From Dehalobacter sp. (lineage in GTDB: Bacteria; Bacillota; Desulfitobacteriia; Desulfitobacteriales; Syntrophobotulaceae), in contig JAMPIU010000053.1 of assembly GCA_023667845.1 (NCBI GenBank), forward strand, positions 155,903 through 219,902: DNA of 64,000 nucleotides, in the 5' to 3' direction. A program made the position numbers and the translations under genes. Shown one piece after another: positions 8,701 to 16,433 of the stretch (position 1 is its first letter; every line of letters starts with the position of its first letter). Under the pieces are notes generated by a model that did no database searches, was not told where the DNA came from, and saw nothing but the letters and a program-made list of their open reading frames with translations.

Positions 8701-8907
8701 TCAAATAGCTTGAATATAATCCGTCAATTCATCGTAATCCTTTAAGGCAAATACTTTTACTTCATAATCGTTGTGAACTGATAAATCATATATTCTATTT
8801 TTCATTTTCTTGTTGGTTAACAGTAGAAAGTCACCTTCATGAATAAGTATTCTCCTTATATCCTTGTAAAGTCCTTGATTATCGCTTGCCCTAATTCTTA
8901 TAATTAA
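8701..8907 (-). pseudogene. orphan coding fragment between the AbiH-like and FtsZ-like genes
   Basis: On the minus strand an open frame enters over the 3' end of the AbiH-like gene and stops at 8701. It contains S-D-N-Q-G-L-Y-K-D-I-R-R-I and ends in D-E-L-T-D-Y-I-Q-A-I. The composition looks like real protein, but there is no ATG, GTG or TTG start before an internal Met near the middle. It could be a 5'-truncated gene, a frameshifted C-terminal extension of the AbiH-like protein (the frames overlap by about 17 nt), or a gene with a non-standard start. Confidence 0.4.
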
Positions 8908-10297
8908 TTATATACAGCATTAACAGGGCGGCTGGCAAAACACCTTCACGCAACCCTATATTGCCGATCTCTATAATGTCCCGTTCCAGCTCTTTTTCGT
9001 TTTTAGGATTTTTACGGCTTTTTTGCTCTTCCAGTTTTTTTCTTACGATTGCACATAGCCGGGTCGCTTCAAACTGTGGAATGGAGTTTACTTCGTCAAT
9101 AATTTTCTTCTTAGGAACTGGGTCAAATGACAATGCATTGAACACCTCGATGAACTTATCCACTTCGGAGTTATCCGGTATGGGATAGGAGTAATTGTAT
9201 ATTTTCCTTTCAGCGTCTAACGATTTCCATAAATCCCTGACGGGCAATGGTTCATAGGGTTTGGTGACGGGGATGACTTTATTTGTTTCGGAAAAATAGT
9301 AAAACCAGATCTTCTCCAATTTGCTTTCGTTTATGCACCTAAATATATGGCTATCATTATTCGGGGATAGGCCGATAATATGTAGCTCTCCGTCTAGGTT
9401 TGAGAGCGTTTCAAAATGATAATCCGTGCCTACCTTCAGATTAGGGTTCTGAACGTACGTGTTAACGAACTGGAAAGCATATTCGTCCTTTGCCCTCAGA
9501 AGTGCAGTTTGCTTTTTAAATTCCGCTTCGTCGCGTCTTGATAGCTCAAGCCAGCGATTCATTTCGGTGGTGCCTTTCTTGACATTTAAAGCTCGTTTAA
9601 TTTTGAGTTCGCCGCTATAATCCAGCAGCGCATTGCAAAAGCAATGCCGGAACTCGTCAATGACAACCAACTGCCCTGCCTGCTGGCGCATATACCCTTC
9701 AACAGTGTCGGGGTTTTCACTGTCAGCGGGGACAGAATAGTTGCCGTGTAGATGAAGCACATTCCTACCTGTTAACGCTTCGAGGTTGCAATCATAATTA
9801 AGAGAAAAAATATTATCGAATCCAGCAAAAAAACGCTTCACCTTTTTGTTCATATTTTGATGGACGTCAGTAAGCATCCCATCATTATAGATTCCATCAA
9901 GGATCATACGCTCAAATCCTTGCTTTGCTGACTGCCACTGATCTTTTATGTCGGCATTCGCAATAAAGAACAACCGGATCAGCAGAAACCAGTCCTCAAG
10001 CATAATCTCATAATATTTGGTGACAGGAACGGTATATCTGTCCTTAAAATCCGCAATGGCTTTGCGGTCATCAGAATTGCCGATTCTATCATAATCACCG
10101 TTTCGAGCTTTGTTTGCAATATCTACGAAAGCTCTGAAGATGCTCTCAATGCCTTCACCTGAAAGTAGGCCGTCAAACAATGGATTATATTTATTCGCTT
10201 TGGCGTTGAACATGATCCTCATTAAGATGAAGTCATTGCAATAGGCCTTACCGCCAAATTGAATATTGATTCCATTGCCGATTAAAACTGATTTCAT
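8891..10297 (-). CDS. AbiH-like / SIR2-like putative phage-defence protein
   Basis: About 468 aa from the ATG at 10297, with AAAGG about 10 nt upstream; a longer frame to 10369 lacks a ribosome site. It begins M-K-S-V-L-I-G-N-G-I-N-I-Q-F-G, the N-terminal nucleotide-site-like motif of AbiH (usually G-N-G-F-D-L-x-x-G). Around the middle it has F-S-L-N-Y-D-x-x-L-E followed by H-L-H-G, the second hallmark of AbiH/SIR2-like proteins. A further block, L-H-I-I-G-L-S-P-N-N-D-S-H-I, fits this fold. AbiH is known as an abortive-infection protein; a defence role here is inferred. The 58-bp gap to the upstream XRE gene suggests one operon. Confidence 0.65.
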   Translation of the reverse strand: MKSVLIGNGINIQFGGKAYCNDFILMRIMFNAKANKYNPLFDGLLSGEGIESIFRAFVDIANKARNGDYDRIGNSDDRKAIADFKDRYTVPVTKYYEIMLEDWFLLIRLFFIANADIKDQWQSAKQGFERMILDGIYNDGMLTDVHQNMNKKVKRFFAGFDNIFSLNYDCNLEALTGRNVLHLHGNYSVPADSENPDTVEGYMRQQAGQLVVIDEFRHCFCNALLDYSGELKIKRALNVKKGTTEMNRWLELSRRDEAEFKKQTALLRAKDEYAFQFVNTYVQNPNLKVGTDYHFETLSNLDGELHIIGLSPNNDSHIFRCINESKLEKIWFYYFSETNKVIPVTKPYEPLPVRDLWKSLDAERKIYNYSYPIPDNSEVDKFIEVFNALSFDPVPKKKIIDEVNSIPQFEATRLCAIVRKKLEEQKSRKNPKNEKELERDIIEIGNIGLREGVLPAALLMLYIINYKN

Positions 10298-10355
10298 ATA
10301 AAAATGACCTTTCTTTCTAATGCAAGTAGCTTTACAAATAATGGTACAACATGAG

Positions 10356-11402
10356 TCAATCAACATCAACTATTTTCGTCAATTCCGATACTTGCCTAAT
10401 ATCCAGAACGTTCATTAATCTGAGTAAGTAGTAACAGTCTGGATTCGTGTCTCCGCTTTCCCACTTTTGATATGTTCTTAGTGATGCACCAATCCAATCA
10501 GCGATCTGTTGCTGTGTTAAGCCCTCTCTCTTTCTTATGTCTTTCAGTGCCTCAAAGTCAAACTCCATCAGTTGAGGACCGACATATAGCTCGTACCAAG
10601 CGTCGGAACCATCATCATTTGGTCCCCAACAATTCCGACCTCGGATTAATGTTTTAGGATTTGCTTCAACAAACAGATATCCCTTATGCTTTTCATTGAC
10701 CTCTGCCCATATGCGAGTGGCGTTTCTAACATCAACACCTATCCATCGCATAATCGGTCTTCCCTTTTCATCGCAAGGGAATGTACCTTCCATCCGGAAA
10801 ATATTTTTCGTTCTGCCCACGTATTCCCCGATGAACATTTCCTTTAAATCAAAAATGACTGGGGGCAGTTTTTCCTTTTCGAGCAGACTATTATAGGAAA
10901 TAAAAAAGTGTTGCGGCATTAGGTCCTCTATATCGTATTTTTGTGCTAACTCAAGATAATGCACCCATTGTAAAAGCAGGTCTGCTTGTTCGATGCGCCC
11001 ACTTTGAATAATGGGGTATTCAAAGATCTCACTCACAGAAATTTTATAATCGTATAATAACTTTTCAAGCGTTTTATAAAAAACTTCAATTTTGTCGCGA
11101 TAGGATTCTTCATTCCTATTGTTAATATAAAAACTGTTAATATATTGGGACAAGCAACCTACCCTATCTGCGCTTATGTCTGGTTTATAGAAGTAGAATG
11201 GAATTCTACGAAGGAATACTTTTTTGGGAATAGGTGGGAATAAGAGACTGTCTCCAATATTTGAGTAATCCTTGCCAAGATATGAAAATATCTCCCGACC
11301 AACAACATCATGCCGATTCAGATAATCCAGAAATCTTTCTTGAACACCCTTATTTTGAAAATACTGTAATACAACTTGATTAATTAATTGCTCCATTTCC
11401 AT
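10356..11402 (-). CDS. XRE-family regulator with large N-terminal domain
   Basis: A 348-aa protein with GGGAGG upstream of its ATG. The first 270 or so residues match no domain I can name and contain a block rich in Trp, Tyr and Asn (around W-G-P-N-D-D-G-S-D-A-W-Y-E-L-Y-V-G). The C-terminus (about 285-340) is a helix-turn-helix of XRE type: K-R-E-G-L-T-Q-Q-Q-I-A-D-W-I-G-A-S-L-R-T-Y-Q-K-W-E-S-G. An HTH at the C-terminus is unusual for simple repressors. It heads the minus-strand island and may sense a signal through the N-terminal domain and control the two downstream genes. Confidence 0.7.
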   Translation of the reverse strand: MEMEQLINQVVLQYFQNKGVQERFLDYLNRHDVVGREIFSYLGKDYSNIGDSLLFPPIPKKVFLRRIPFYFYKPDISADRVGCLSQYINSFYINNRNEESYRDKIEVFYKTLEKLLYDYKISVSEIFEYPIIQSGRIEQADLLLQWVHYLELAQKYDIEDLMPQHFFISYNSLLEKEKLPPVIFDLKEMFIGEYVGRTKNIFRMEGTFPCDEKGRPIMRWIGVDVRNATRIWAEVNEKHKGYLFVEANPKTLIRGRNCWGPNDDGSDAWYELYVGPQLMEFDFEALKDIRKREGLTQQQIADWIGASLRTYQKWESGDTNPDCYYLLRLMNVLDIRQVSELTKIVDVD

Positions 11403-11728
11403 TTCCGATTCCTACCTCCCTAAATTCTTATATATATATTGTAATATGAAGAAAATGGGTAGTAAATACGTCAAATGTTTCGTTATACTTTGCTTCTACC
11501 TTCTTAAATACCAGTACAACCCTACTCAGTTTTTATTATCTCCCTGCTTGATGGCGTAAACTATGACATATCAAGTGATACTATTTTTATTCAAATGCAT
11601 CTATAGAAAACGGGCTAGAAAAGATCAAGGGGTGATGTAGTCATTCTGATATAAGTAAGATAGATCTACCAGCCAAAGATTACAGTTGCCGATTCTTAGG
11701 CAAATAAGAACGATTTCTAACATTGAAA

Positions 11729-11785
11729 GTGGACCAGTTTTTTTGGGGGACCCTCAATCATCTGGACCACTATTTTTTTGGTTCA
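11729..11785 (+). mobile_element. IS-end remnant within a 480-bp gene-free stretch
   Basis: The region 11403-11882 has no gene. Inside it, GTGGACCAG followed by seven T and GGGGGACCC (11729-11752) is repeated in related form as CTGGACCAC-TA-T(7)-GG (11762-11781). Such TGGACCA / T-run / GGGGACC blocks occur at ends of IS21-type elements in related bacteria. No transposase is present, so this is at most a solo end. The rest of the stretch is AT-rich and would hold the promoters for the divergent genes. Confidence 0.4.
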
Positions 11786-11882
11786 ACTTGTGGGGAGGCG
11801 ATCAAGTTGTAACAACTAATGAAAATCTATGAAATAATGAATATCTAAGAGCAAATTCTATAATTGAAGAGGAGATATGGAT

Positions 11883-12149
11883 ATGTTTAAATGGGAACTA
11901 GAGGTTTCAGATAACTTAAATCAAAGAACGGAAGGATTCAGCGCGTCGATTGGGATGAGCAAGGAAAGATTTATCAAGCTTGCCATATTGTCTCAACTGG
12001 AGGAAATGGAGATGAATATGGACGAACGTCGCAGAACTGCTGACTCGTCGGAGAAAAAAACACTTTCCCAAACCTATATCGAAATAGGCGATGAGGATGT
12101 TCCGGTAGGCCCGAAAGGAGGATACGACCATGTTAAAGTTAAGAGTTAA
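11883..12149 (+). CDS. small hypothetical protein at the head of the radical SAM cluster
   Basis: About 88 aa. ATG 11883 is chosen over 11877 because GAGGAG is 8 nt upstream. The N-terminal half (S-A-S-I-G-M-S-K-E-R-F-I-K-L-A-I-L-S) resembles a ribbon-helix-helix type DNA-binding segment. The C-terminus is polar and ends in a Gly/Asp/Lys tail. It overlaps the lipoprotein gene by 20 bp, so the two are cotranscribed. It could be a local regulator or a small precursor; neither is proven. Confidence 0.6.
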   Translation: MFKWELEVSDNLNQRTEGFSASIGMSKERFIKLAILSQLEEMEMNMDERRRTADSSEKKTLSQTYIEIGDEDVPVGPKGGYDHVKVKS

Positions 12150-12909
12150 AACATTTTCTATTCTGCTTCTTGTTTTGTCCTTGATTCTTTTTGGATGCAG
12201 TTCCAAAAAGACTGAGCCGGTACAAAATGTTCCGGTCCAGCAGGATACCCAGACTCAAAAAGACAATCAAAGCCCGGAAAAAGAGCTTGAGCCGATTAAA
12301 GAGGCTGAGCCTGAGCAAGCTCCGCAGCCGGAAGTCAAAACCGAAACAAAAGCTGAACCTAGTGTTCAACCCAAAGCTCAGCCAAAGACTGAGCCGGTTG
12401 CGCCAAGTAAGCCGGAGCCGGAGCAGAAACCTCCCGCCAATTCCGGGTTATCTTTGTCTAGCTTGGGGCACCAGGTCGATGTCCAAAATAACGCTGCCAA
12501 AACAGACAAAGAAAAAGCCGCTTATGAAGCGGCCGCCCGGTGGCTGGTAGAGTTCAAATCTACCGATTATAAGAAGCTTGAGGCAATGTCGCAAATGCCG
12601 GGAAGCAGTTACACAACGGCGAATTTCCAAAATTCGTTGGACAACTTTTTTCCGAATTTCAAATCGGAAAGCATCAAAAACAAGGATACCAGACAAGTGA
12701 AGTCTTTATGCCTTGACGATATAAGTTTTAATCAAATCCCCCAATTAAATAATCAGGAAGGGGCTTTTCTGAAGTTAACTATCGTCATCAATGCAGCGCA
12801 GAATGGCGGCAACTTTTGGGTAAGCAAATATGAGGAAAGAATTATTTTGCTGCAGGTAAACGGGGTTTGGAAGGTCGATTCTGAAGAAAACACCCAGCTG
12901 AAGATGTAG
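12130..12909 (+). CDS. Pro/Glu-rich lipoprotein of the radical SAM cluster
   Basis: 259 aa with a lipoprotein signal: basic M-L-K-L-R-V-K, a hydrophobic core, and lipobox L-F-G-C-S near residue 23. Residues about 30-105 are a low-complexity P/E/Q/K spacer suited to crossing the cell wall. The C-terminal domain (about 120-259) has aromatic-rich alpha/beta character (A-R-W-L-V-E-F; N-F-W-V-S-K-Y-E-E-R) like small NTF2-like domains, though I cannot confirm it. An AAAGGAGG site precedes it, and the radical SAM gene follows within 12 bp. Confidence 0.75.
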   Translation: MLKLRVKTFSILLLVLSLILFGCSSKKTEPVQNVPVQQDTQTQKDNQSPEKELEPIKEAEPEQAPQPEVKTETKAEPSVQPKAQPKTEPVAPSKPEPEQKPPANSGLSLSSLGHQVDVQNNAAKTDKEKAAYEAAARWLVEFKSTDYKKLEAMSQMPGSSYTTANFQNSLDNFFPNFKSESIKNKDTRQVKSLCLDDISFNQIPQLNNQEGAFLKLTIVINAAQNGGNFWVSKYEERIILLQVNGVWKVDSEENTQLKM

Positions 12910-12920
12910 GGAGTATGCTT

Positions 12921-14381
12921 ATGAATTTAATAGCCAAAGATGAATTGTATCAGTTCCGGAAATTCAACAACAAATACGAAAGGGAGCTGCGCAGCTCAGT
13001 TTACCAGGAAATTATGCCCGGCATGGGTTCCGGGGAGATTCTGGACGTTATTGCCGGCAATAAAAGCTTGATGTTCTCCATGTCTCTCAAGCAAATAAAA
13101 AGGCATAATGAGTATTTTGAGGGCGATATCGATTTCAAAAAGATGGCTGCCGCAGAAAATATTACTTACCCAGATAAAACTACTTTGATCGTAAAAACGA
13201 CGCATGCCTGCAACTTGCATTGTCCGTATTGTTACGACGTGATGTTCCGCAAGGATCTTGACGCGGAAGGGAACAAAGTCACGCTGGAAGTGGTCAGACA
13301 GATTTTAAAAGTGTTCAAAGACGTGAATGTCGGCACCTGGATATGGCACGGCGGGGAGCCTTTGCTGATCGGAAAAGAATTTTATGAAGAAGCAAACGCC
13401 ATGATTAAGCAGCAATTCAAGAAAGCCAATATTTGCATGCAATCCAATTTGACGCTTATTAACGAGGAGAATGCGGCTGTGCTAAAGAAGTGGAACATCC
13501 GGCCGGGGTTCAGTTTCGATGGCTTAACAAATCATTTAACCCGGAAAAATACTAATCGGCTAATGCGGTCCATTGCCACGGCAGATAAAAACGAGGTCTT
13601 GGGCGGCGCGATCATGATTATCACGAAAGATAATATTCACCAAATGATTGATGAATATGAATACTTTAAACGCTTAGGCCTGGGCTGCAAGATGAACCTC
13701 ATCTTTGCGGCCCATAAAAATATGAATTCCTATACTCTGGACGGGAAAATGGTTGCGGAGGAAATCTGCAAATTCTTTGACTATTGGATCTTAGACACTT
13801 ATAGGCCGGCTGATTCGGATCTGTGCGAGAGATATCTGATGGCCGCATTGGATGCCGGAGGTTCCTGCGCTTTTACGGATTGCGCCGGGAAGGATTACTG
13901 GTTTTCAACCCAGCCCGACGGTACGGTTTATCATTGCGGCCGGGACTGGCCGGAGAGTGCCGCCGTGTCTTTCGGGAATATTTTTGAGATGGAATCAGTT
14001 GAGGATATCTTAAATCATCCCAACCATAAAAGATGGCGCGAGGGAACCCGGCGGATGCTGCAGCATTGCGGCGATTGTGATTATTTCTTCAGCTGTCATA
14101 GCGGCTGCTACAATGACAACATCCAGTATGATTTGACCATGAATAAACCGGAGCCTGAAAATTGTTACACCCATCAGCACGTGATCAGTCATATCATAAG
14201 CGTTATTAATGAAATTGATTATGACGATATGCCGAAATATAACCCGAGATTCTTGAACTTTTTATTCAGGCATCAATTCAGAAGCGCCAAGATGATGAAA
14301 AATATTTTAGAAGAATCGATTAAACGGATCGAAACTCCTGCTCACGCTGAAAACAAGCTGAAGGAGTTTCTCGTTATTTAA
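12921..14381 (+). CDS. radical SAM/SPASM protein, candidate peptide maturase
   Basis: About 486 aa. The SAM-binding cluster motif C-N-L-H-C-P-Y-C-Y (CxxxCxxC) starts near residue 96, and W-H-G-G-E-P-L is the GGEP motif. The C-terminal SPASM-type region carries many Cys residues (C-A-F-T-D-C-A, V-Y-H-C-G-R-D, C-G-D-C-D-Y-F-F-S-C-H-S-G-C), enough for two auxiliary iron-sulfur clusters. This architecture is shared by anaerobic sulfatase-maturase-like and RiPP-maturing enzymes. About 90 residues precede the SAM motif. ATG 12921 is preferred over 12915 by ribosome-site spacing. It is encoded beside the aromatic-x-Asn repeat protein, its likeliest substrate (inference). Confidence 0.85.
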   Translation: MNLIAKDELYQFRKFNNKYERELRSSVYQEIMPGMGSGEILDVIAGNKSLMFSMSLKQIKRHNEYFEGDIDFKKMAAAENITYPDKTTLIVKTTHACNLHCPYCYDVMFRKDLDAEGNKVTLEVVRQILKVFKDVNVGTWIWHGGEPLLIGKEFYEEANAMIKQQFKKANICMQSNLTLINEENAAVLKKWNIRPGFSFDGLTNHLTRKNTNRLMRSIATADKNEVLGGAIMIITKDNIHQMIDEYEYFKRLGLGCKMNLIFAAHKNMNSYTLDGKMVAEEICKFFDYWILDTYRPADSDLCERYLMAALDAGGSCAFTDCAGKDYWFSTQPDGTVYHCGRDWPESAAVSFGNIFEMESVEDILNHPNHKRWREGTRRMLQHCGDCDYFFSCHSGCYNDNIQYDLTMNKPEPENCYTHQHVISHIISVINEIDYDDMPKYNPRFLNFLFRHQFRSAKMMKNILEESIKRIETPAHAENKLKEFLVI

Positions 14382-14396
14382 GAGAGGTTGATATTC

Positions 14397-15590
14397 ATGA
14401 TTAATATCTTTAAGAAAAAACAAAAATTTCCCCCAAAGAATCAGACGCAGGAACTGTATTACTCAGTTCCTTTATTGTTTGATTATGGATATATTCAGGA
14501 ATTAATAAGGCTTAACAGCCAGGATAAGGCGAAGTATAAAATCCGCTCCGTATATAACAGTTTGCCTGTTACTTCCTATGCAAAATCAGGACATGAACAT
14601 GGCCGGTCGGTTAATTTGCAGGAAGACAGCGGCAAAATCCGGACTCTGGAAGATTTAAAGCCCTATATCAAAAAGCTTTCCGATAACGGGATAGCGTTCA
14701 TTTATCTGATGAATAATATCTCAACCGTTTCCCTGTATGACTTTGAATCGAATATTCCCCAACTGAAGCAGTTTGTCGAGCATCTGTCGGATATCGGGGT
14801 GAGAAGTATTACTGTCGGGAGCCAGCTTCTTGCCGACTTCCTGAAAGAGGAATTCAGCGGGCTGGCAGTAAACGCTTCAACGATGATGGATATCCGGTCA
14901 ATTAACCAGGCGAAGTATGTCAGCGAAAATCTAGGGATCGCCAATATCATTCCTGCTTCCGATCTCAATAAAGATTTTACTTTTATTGAATCCTTTAAAA
15001 AGCTGCTGCCTGATCTTGGCTTGGAGTTGATGGCCGATGAGGGCTGTATATTTTGTTGTCCGACCAAGAATATTCACTACGCCTTGTTTGGCAAGCAGGA
15101 AAACATTCATAAATGCAGTCCGTTATTCCGGGAATTCCCTAAATTCATTTGCGATCAGATAACCTTTAAAAGTCCGGCAATTCAAATGGTGCTGAACAGG
15201 ATTATTTACCCTTGGGAAATCCCCGATTATGAGAAAATAGGGGTTAATAGTATCAAGCTGGTTGGCAGGGATCACCCCAAGCCGGAATTGGTCAATAAAA
15301 TAAAGGCCTACATGTTTGGCGTGACCGATCCGGAATATGCCCTGAATGAATTCTATAATACTTACAATTCACGTTTTATGAACAAAGTTTTCCATCCGTA
15401 CGGGACGCTGAAGATGAAGGAAATATTTGAGTTTTTGCCAAAGCTCGATTATTTCCTGGAAAAAAAGCCCCAATGCGCCGCCCAGTGCGGGGCCACATGC
15501 AAGTATTGTTTCAATAATGCGGAACAGATTGAGAATTATGTTGCGGGGAAAGGGCAGGGGGATCCATTGTCCTGCGATGTAGGTGAATGA
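14397..15590 (+). CDS. U32-family-like iron-sulfur protein
   Basis: About 397 aa (ATG 14397; AGAGAGG 9 nt upstream). The order of a TIM-barrel-like core (F-I-Y-L-M-N-N; S-I-T-V-G-S-Q-L-L; A-V-N-A-S-T-M-M) and the motif E-G-C-I-F-C-C-P-T-K-N-I-H-Y-A resembles U32 'peptidase' proteins (UbiU/UbiV, TrhP, RlhA), which use a 4Fe-4S cluster and are tied to oxygen-independent hydroxylation. A second Cys group at the C-terminus (C-A-A-Q-C-G-A-T-C-K-Y-C) could hold another cluster. Between a radical SAM gene and a repeat protein, a tailoring role is a reasonable guess. Its stop overlaps the ribosome site of the next gene. Confidence 0.65.
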   Translation: MINIFKKKQKFPPKNQTQELYYSVPLLFDYGYIQELIRLNSQDKAKYKIRSVYNSLPVTSYAKSGHEHGRSVNLQEDSGKIRTLEDLKPYIKKLSDNGIAFIYLMNNISTVSLYDFESNIPQLKQFVEHLSDIGVRSITVGSQLLADFLKEEFSGLAVNASTMMDIRSINQAKYVSENLGIANIIPASDLNKDFTFIESFKKLLPDLGLELMADEGCIFCCPTKNIHYALFGKQENIHKCSPLFREFPKFICDQITFKSPAIQMVLNRIIYPWEIPDYEKIGVNSIKLVGRDHPKPELVNKIKAYMFGVTDPEYALNEFYNTYNSRFMNKVFHPYGTLKMKEIFEFLPKLDYFLEKKPQCAAQCGATCKYCFNNAEQIENYVAGKGQGDPLSCDVGE

Positions 15591-15591
15591 T

Positions 15592-16359
15592 ATGGCAAGA
15601 ACATTTTCCAGATTGAAAAAATTGCTGTTTGCCTTTCTTTCACTAAGTATCCTTCATACATCAATAACTCAAGACCTGGTTCTTGACAACAATCACCAGG
15701 ATCAGCCCAAAGCCAAGGAGGGAAAATACTCCAAGGCTTTGGGCCTTAAGTTTTCCTTGCAGCCTGAAAAAGCTTTCGCTTGGGTGGAATGGTCCTGGCC
15801 TAACTCCGGATGGACCAATTATGGAAATTACGGCGCTTATACCGATGTCTACAACAATACTTACGGCAATTATGTAAATTGGAACGCCAATTACTCTAAT
15901 ACCGGTGTTTGGGAAAACCATACGCAATGGGAAAATCATACTGAAACATGGAGCCAATATTCTAATTGGACTGCTTATTCTAATTACAGTAACTACAGCA
16001 ATTATGGTGATTGGGGCGCTTACAGCAATTATTCCAACTATAGCAATTGGAATAATTGGACGCCGCCCCCATCGGTTGTTGCAAGTGTACAGGCCGTCGC
16101 ATTTCCAAACACAACAATTCAGATTTCAGCAACAACAAACGGGACCACCACTTTCGTCACTGCAACGAATTCTTTAAATTCAACAGTAATTACCTTTACG
16201 AATACCGGCGGAAATGCATGGGTTGGATATTTTAATGTACCTGCCGGGACAACCGTTCAGCCGATAACTTTTTATGTTACTGCTAGTAATAGTTCCGGAT
16301 CGAGTAATGCTATTGCCGTCACAAATGTAAAGCACTTTCAAAATGTAATTACTCGATAA
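15592..16359 (+). CDS. secreted-type protein with aromatic-x-Asn triplet array, candidate RiPP-like substrate
   Basis: About 255 aa from ATG 15592 (AGGTGA 5 nt upstream; GTG 15583 is too close to it). Residues 1-22 are a basic then hydrophobic signal-like segment. Residues about 64-156 hold a dense array of aromatic-x-Asn triplets (Y-S-N, W-E-N, Y-G-N, W-N-N): 17 with Asn and 2 with Asp at the third place, often in exact 3-residue register. A P-P-P hinge (158-160) leads to a Thr/Asn/Val-rich beta-type C-terminal domain of about 95 residues. No Cys is visible. Aromatic-x-Asn is the motif crosslinked by three-residue-cyclophane radical SAM enzymes, and two radical SAM genes flank it. A plain structural or adhesive surface protein remains possible. 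Confidence 0.75.
   Translation: MARTFSRLKKLLFAFLSLSILHTSITQDLVLDNNHQDQPKAKEGKYSKALGLKFSLQPEKAFAWVEWSWPNSGWTNYGNYGAYTDVYNNTYGNYVNWNANYSNTGVWENHTQWENHTETWSQYSNWTAYSNYSNYSNYGDWGAYSNYSNYSNWNNWTPPPSVVASVQAVAFPNTTIQISATTNGTTTFVTATNSLNSTVITFTNTGGNAWVGYFNVPAGTTVQPITFYVTASNSSGSSNAIAVTNVKHFQNVITR
15781..16059 (+). repeat. coding repeat: (Tyr/Trp)-x-Asn triplets
   Basis: The DNA encodes about two dozen aromatic residues spaced mostly three apart. The repeats are not clean DNA copies: Ser is coded by TCT, TCC, AGT and AGC, and Tyr and Asn use both of their codons. The pattern is therefore kept at protein level and not simply a recent slippage product. Confidence 0.85.
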
Positions 16360-16433
16360 ATTAAATCATCATTTCTATTCTTTTCACTGTCCGGAATGTT
16401 TTAAAGATATTTTTTTTTACGAGGAGTGTTTCT

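Noticed and set aside
12191..12550. 119-aa basic Arg/Ser/Lys-rich frame
   Set aside because: Out-of-frame reading of the Pro/Glu-rich spacer of the lipoprotein.
15781..16059. CRISPR-like array
   Set aside because: The periodicity is 3 codons in a reading frame without DNA-level identical repeats; no cas genes are present and no CRISPR array was seen anywhere in the window.
15683..16177. Frames of 64 and 90 aa (plus) and 98 aa (minus) over the repeat protein
   Set aside because: Produced by the repetitive codons of the aromatic-x-Asn protein; no independent start signals.
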